Shown piece after piece: positions 62,366 to 64,000 of a stretch of 64,000 nucleotides of DNA. The notes beneath the pieces were generated by a model. The model was not told the DNA's origin, did no database searches, and saw only the letters and a program-made list of their open reading frames with translations. Numbering within the stretch: position 1 is the stretch's first letter; every line of letters begins with the position of its first letter. The position numbers and the translations under genes are program-made. The DNA lies in the NCBI GenBank assembly GCA_002701845.1, contig NZXG01000015.1, forward strand, positions 1 through 64,000, given 5' to 3'. This DNA is from Pseudomonadales bacterium (GTDB lineage Bacteria; Pseudomonadota; Gammaproteobacteria; Pseudomonadales; Ketobacteraceae).

Positions 62366-64000
62366 CAGGAGCCCCTCTCGATATCGTCCAGAGCTGGAAT
62401 GCTGTCATCCACCCTGCGGGTCAACTGGATCAGGGTTCCGGAACCCACTACCCCGTCGTCGATCTCGCCCACCTGCCGCTGGAAGGCTTTCACCCGCTCC
62501 ACCAGCTCCGGGTCGTAAGTGGCCCGGCCCGGGCTGGGTTGGGGCCTGTTCTCCCACACATCCAGGTGATAAGACACCCACTTGGTGAGCGGGGCGATGG
62601 TGCCCGGCTGCATGGGGCCATGATAGGAAGGCGGTTTCTTCCACAGCAGGGTGTAGTGGCCCCGCCAGTAATTGTCCAGATCCCTGATGGCCACGGTCTG
62701 GCTGCGGCCGTTCAGATAGACTTCAGCCCGGTCCTGGTCCAGGCGCCGCACCGCCACATAACGTTCGCTACCGTCCTCCCCAAACAGACGCAACAGCACC
62801 GGCAGTCCGTAGTGGCGAATGGAGCCAAGACTACCCAACTTGCTGAGACAGCTGAGCCCGCGATCCTCGGCAAACTGACAGGCGCTGCCGTCCAGATGGG
62901 GGGCATAATCAATTCCCCAGGCGGTGAACAGATCCTGGAATGCCTGGGCTTCGGTGTCGTGGGGCGTCCGGGCATAAACAGCCCCTATATCCAGCTTCAG
63001 CTCCGCAGCCCGGGCCGGCCCCGTGTTCGCCGGCACTGGATCATTGCCGGGCAGCACCGGCGGTGGTGGTGGCGGTTCCACCATAGCCCCGGCAGGGGAT
63101 TCCGACGGCGCGCGAATGCCGGTATCGCCCGCACTGGCGGTTACGGTCACGGCGGAGGCCAGCGGTGAATCCGGCTGCCGGCTGACCCCCAGCCAGAGCA
63201 GGGTTGCCAGCCCCAAGGTCACCAGGGCGGCGAGGCCGCCACCAATGGCCTTGGGTACCCAGGAGGGCCGGTGGTGGCGGTTGGCCTGGTCAGCATAGAC
63301 CGGATTTCCCAGTACCTCCTGGGCCGCGGTGGTGAGTATGGCGGTGTCCACCACCCGGGTCTCCCGGGCGTAGGCGCCCAACAGGGCGCGGTCACACACC
63401 AGATTAATGACCCGGGGAATGCCTTTGCATATCTGATACAGGCGTTTAATGGTGGGGGCCGGAAAAATGCCTTTGGGGTCCACCGCGCCCGCCACGGTAA
63501 GCCGATGATGGACGTAGGGGCCCACCTCCTCCTCCGCCAGGGCATTCAGATGAAAACGGGCGGTAACCCTTTGTGACAATTGCCGTAGCTCCGGTTGCCG
63601 GAACATCTCCTGCAGTTCCGGCTGACCCAGCAGGATGATCTGCAACAGTTTCTTTTCATGGGTTTCCAGGTTGGTGAGCAGTCGGATCTGCTCCAGCACA
63701 TCGGAGCTTAGATTCTGGGCTTCATCAATGATCAGCACGGTATGGCGGCCCTGGGCGTGCTGGCGCAGCAGAAAGCCATTAATGCAATCCACGTAATCCT
63801 TTACCGTAATACTGTCACCAATGTAAGGAATGGACAGCTCGTCACAGATGGTGGCCAGCAACTCCTCCACCTGCAGCTTGGGATTCAATACGAACGCCAC
63901 ATCAGTATCTGCCGGGATCTGTTCCAGAAAACAGCGGCAAACGGTGGTTTTGCCGGTGCCCACTTCGCCGGTAAGCAGGACGAAGCCGCCGTCACGCCCC
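62365..64000 (-). CDS. gspA: GspA/ExeA AAA ATPase (5' end beyond window)
   Basis: The visible 545 residues start within the ATPase domain: Walker A G-E-V-G-T-G-K-T-T, Walker B V-L-I-I-D-E-A-Q-N, and a sensor-like L-L-G-Q-P-E-L. A transmembrane helix at about residues 220-240 of the visible part leads to a periplasmic region with a Pro-rich linker and a C-terminal peptidoglycan-binding (PG_binding_1) domain (Y-D-P-E-L-V-E-R-V-K-A-F-Q). GspA opens the peptidoglycan for secretin assembly. About 50 N-terminal residues lie to the right of the window edge. Confidence 0.93.
   Translation of the reverse strand, partial: GRDGGFVLLTGEVGTGKTTVCRCFLEQIPADTDVAFVLNPKLQVEELLATICDELSIPYIGDSITVKDYVDCINGFLLRQHAQGRHTVLIIDEAQNLSSDVLEQIRLLTNLETHEKKLLQIILLGQPELQEMFRQPELRQLSQRVTARFHLNALAEEEVGPYVHHRLTVAGAVDPKGIFPAPTIKRLYQICKGIPRVINLVCDRALLGAYARETRVVDTAILTTAAQEVLGNPVYADQANRHHRPSWVPKAIGGGLAALVTLGLATLLWLGVSRQPDSPLASAVTVTASAGDTGIRAPSESPAGAMVEPPPPPPVLPGNDPVPANTGPARAAELKLDIGAVYARTPHDTEAQAFQDLFTAWGIDYAPHLDGSACQFAEDRGLSCLSKLGSLGSIRHYGLPVLLRLFGEDGSERYVAVRRLDQDRAEVYLNGRSQTVAIRDLDNYWRGHYTLLWKKPPSYHGPMQPGTIAPLTKWVSYHLDVWENRPQPSPGRATYDPELVERVKAFQRQVGEIDDGVVGSGTLIQLTRRVDDSIPALDDIERGS

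Overview
The window looks like part of a gammaproteobacterial chromosome. It carries a GspA/GspB pair, an NnrS protein, a DUF2788 small membrane protein, an LrgA/LrgB pair, and a VPLPA-type exosortase (XrtD) locus with envelope polysaccharide genes. I cannot name a genus from the sequence alone. No rRNA, tRNA or CRISPR array was recognised.

Region 1 (1-7.7 kb) is visibly more AT-rich than the rest. Its left part is an integron cassette array with five attC sites (28-130, 1708-1767, 2300-2431, 3174-3288, 5449-5535). The sites are oriented so that the cassette genes read on + and the integrase should lie to the left, outside the window. Cassette products are a secreted protein, a Sel1-like protein, a possible HEPN-like protein, and one larger cassette with a start-less small ORF, an AlbA_2 membrane protein and a CDF zinc/cation exporter. 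Beyond the last attC is a scar: a truncated DUF2314-like ORF abuts a truncated SEC-C ORF on the other strand, followed by a receiver-domain fragment and an unrecognised 330-residue protein.

Region 2 (7.7-32.4 kb) is an exopolysaccharide and exosortase locus. One minus-strand run encodes XrtD (fused to EpsI), an enlarged WecA-like initiating transferase, a PrsT-type TPR lipoprotein, a GlyGly-CTERM protein, and DUF2189 and DUF2788 membrane proteins. Plus-strand genes encode a GT-C-like membrane protein and a flippase, then (after a minus-strand PL10 pectate lyase) three GT4 glycosyltransferases and an asparagine-synthetase-like protein. A second minus-strand operon encodes Wza-type export, an outer-membrane barrel, a Wzz-type protein, a CpsD-like protein lacking the Walker A lysine, and a TIGR03790 protein. 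A VPLPA-CTERM protein and an overlapping ribbon-helix-helix-like regulator lie just upstream of this operon.

Region 3 (32.6-54.2 kb) is a minus-strand two-partner secretion locus. It holds TpsB, a 3787-residue TpsA filamentous haemagglutinin, and then a dedicated energising set: ExbB fused to DUF2341/LamG-like ectodomains, ExbD, TonB, a putative porin, a small lipoprotein and a periplasmic coiled-coil protein. Upstream lie a PstS-like secreted binding protein and a second VPxPA-CTERM protein. XrtD substrates therefore sit both in the EPS locus and beside the adhesin locus, so the two blocks may build one cell-surface matrix (inference).

Region 4 (54.7-64 kb) is ordinary core content: NnrS, glutathione reductase, an OmpA-like lipoprotein, a tiny conserved-looking protein, LrgA/LrgB, a MORN-repeat protein, a PilZ protein, GspB, and GspA cut by the right edge.
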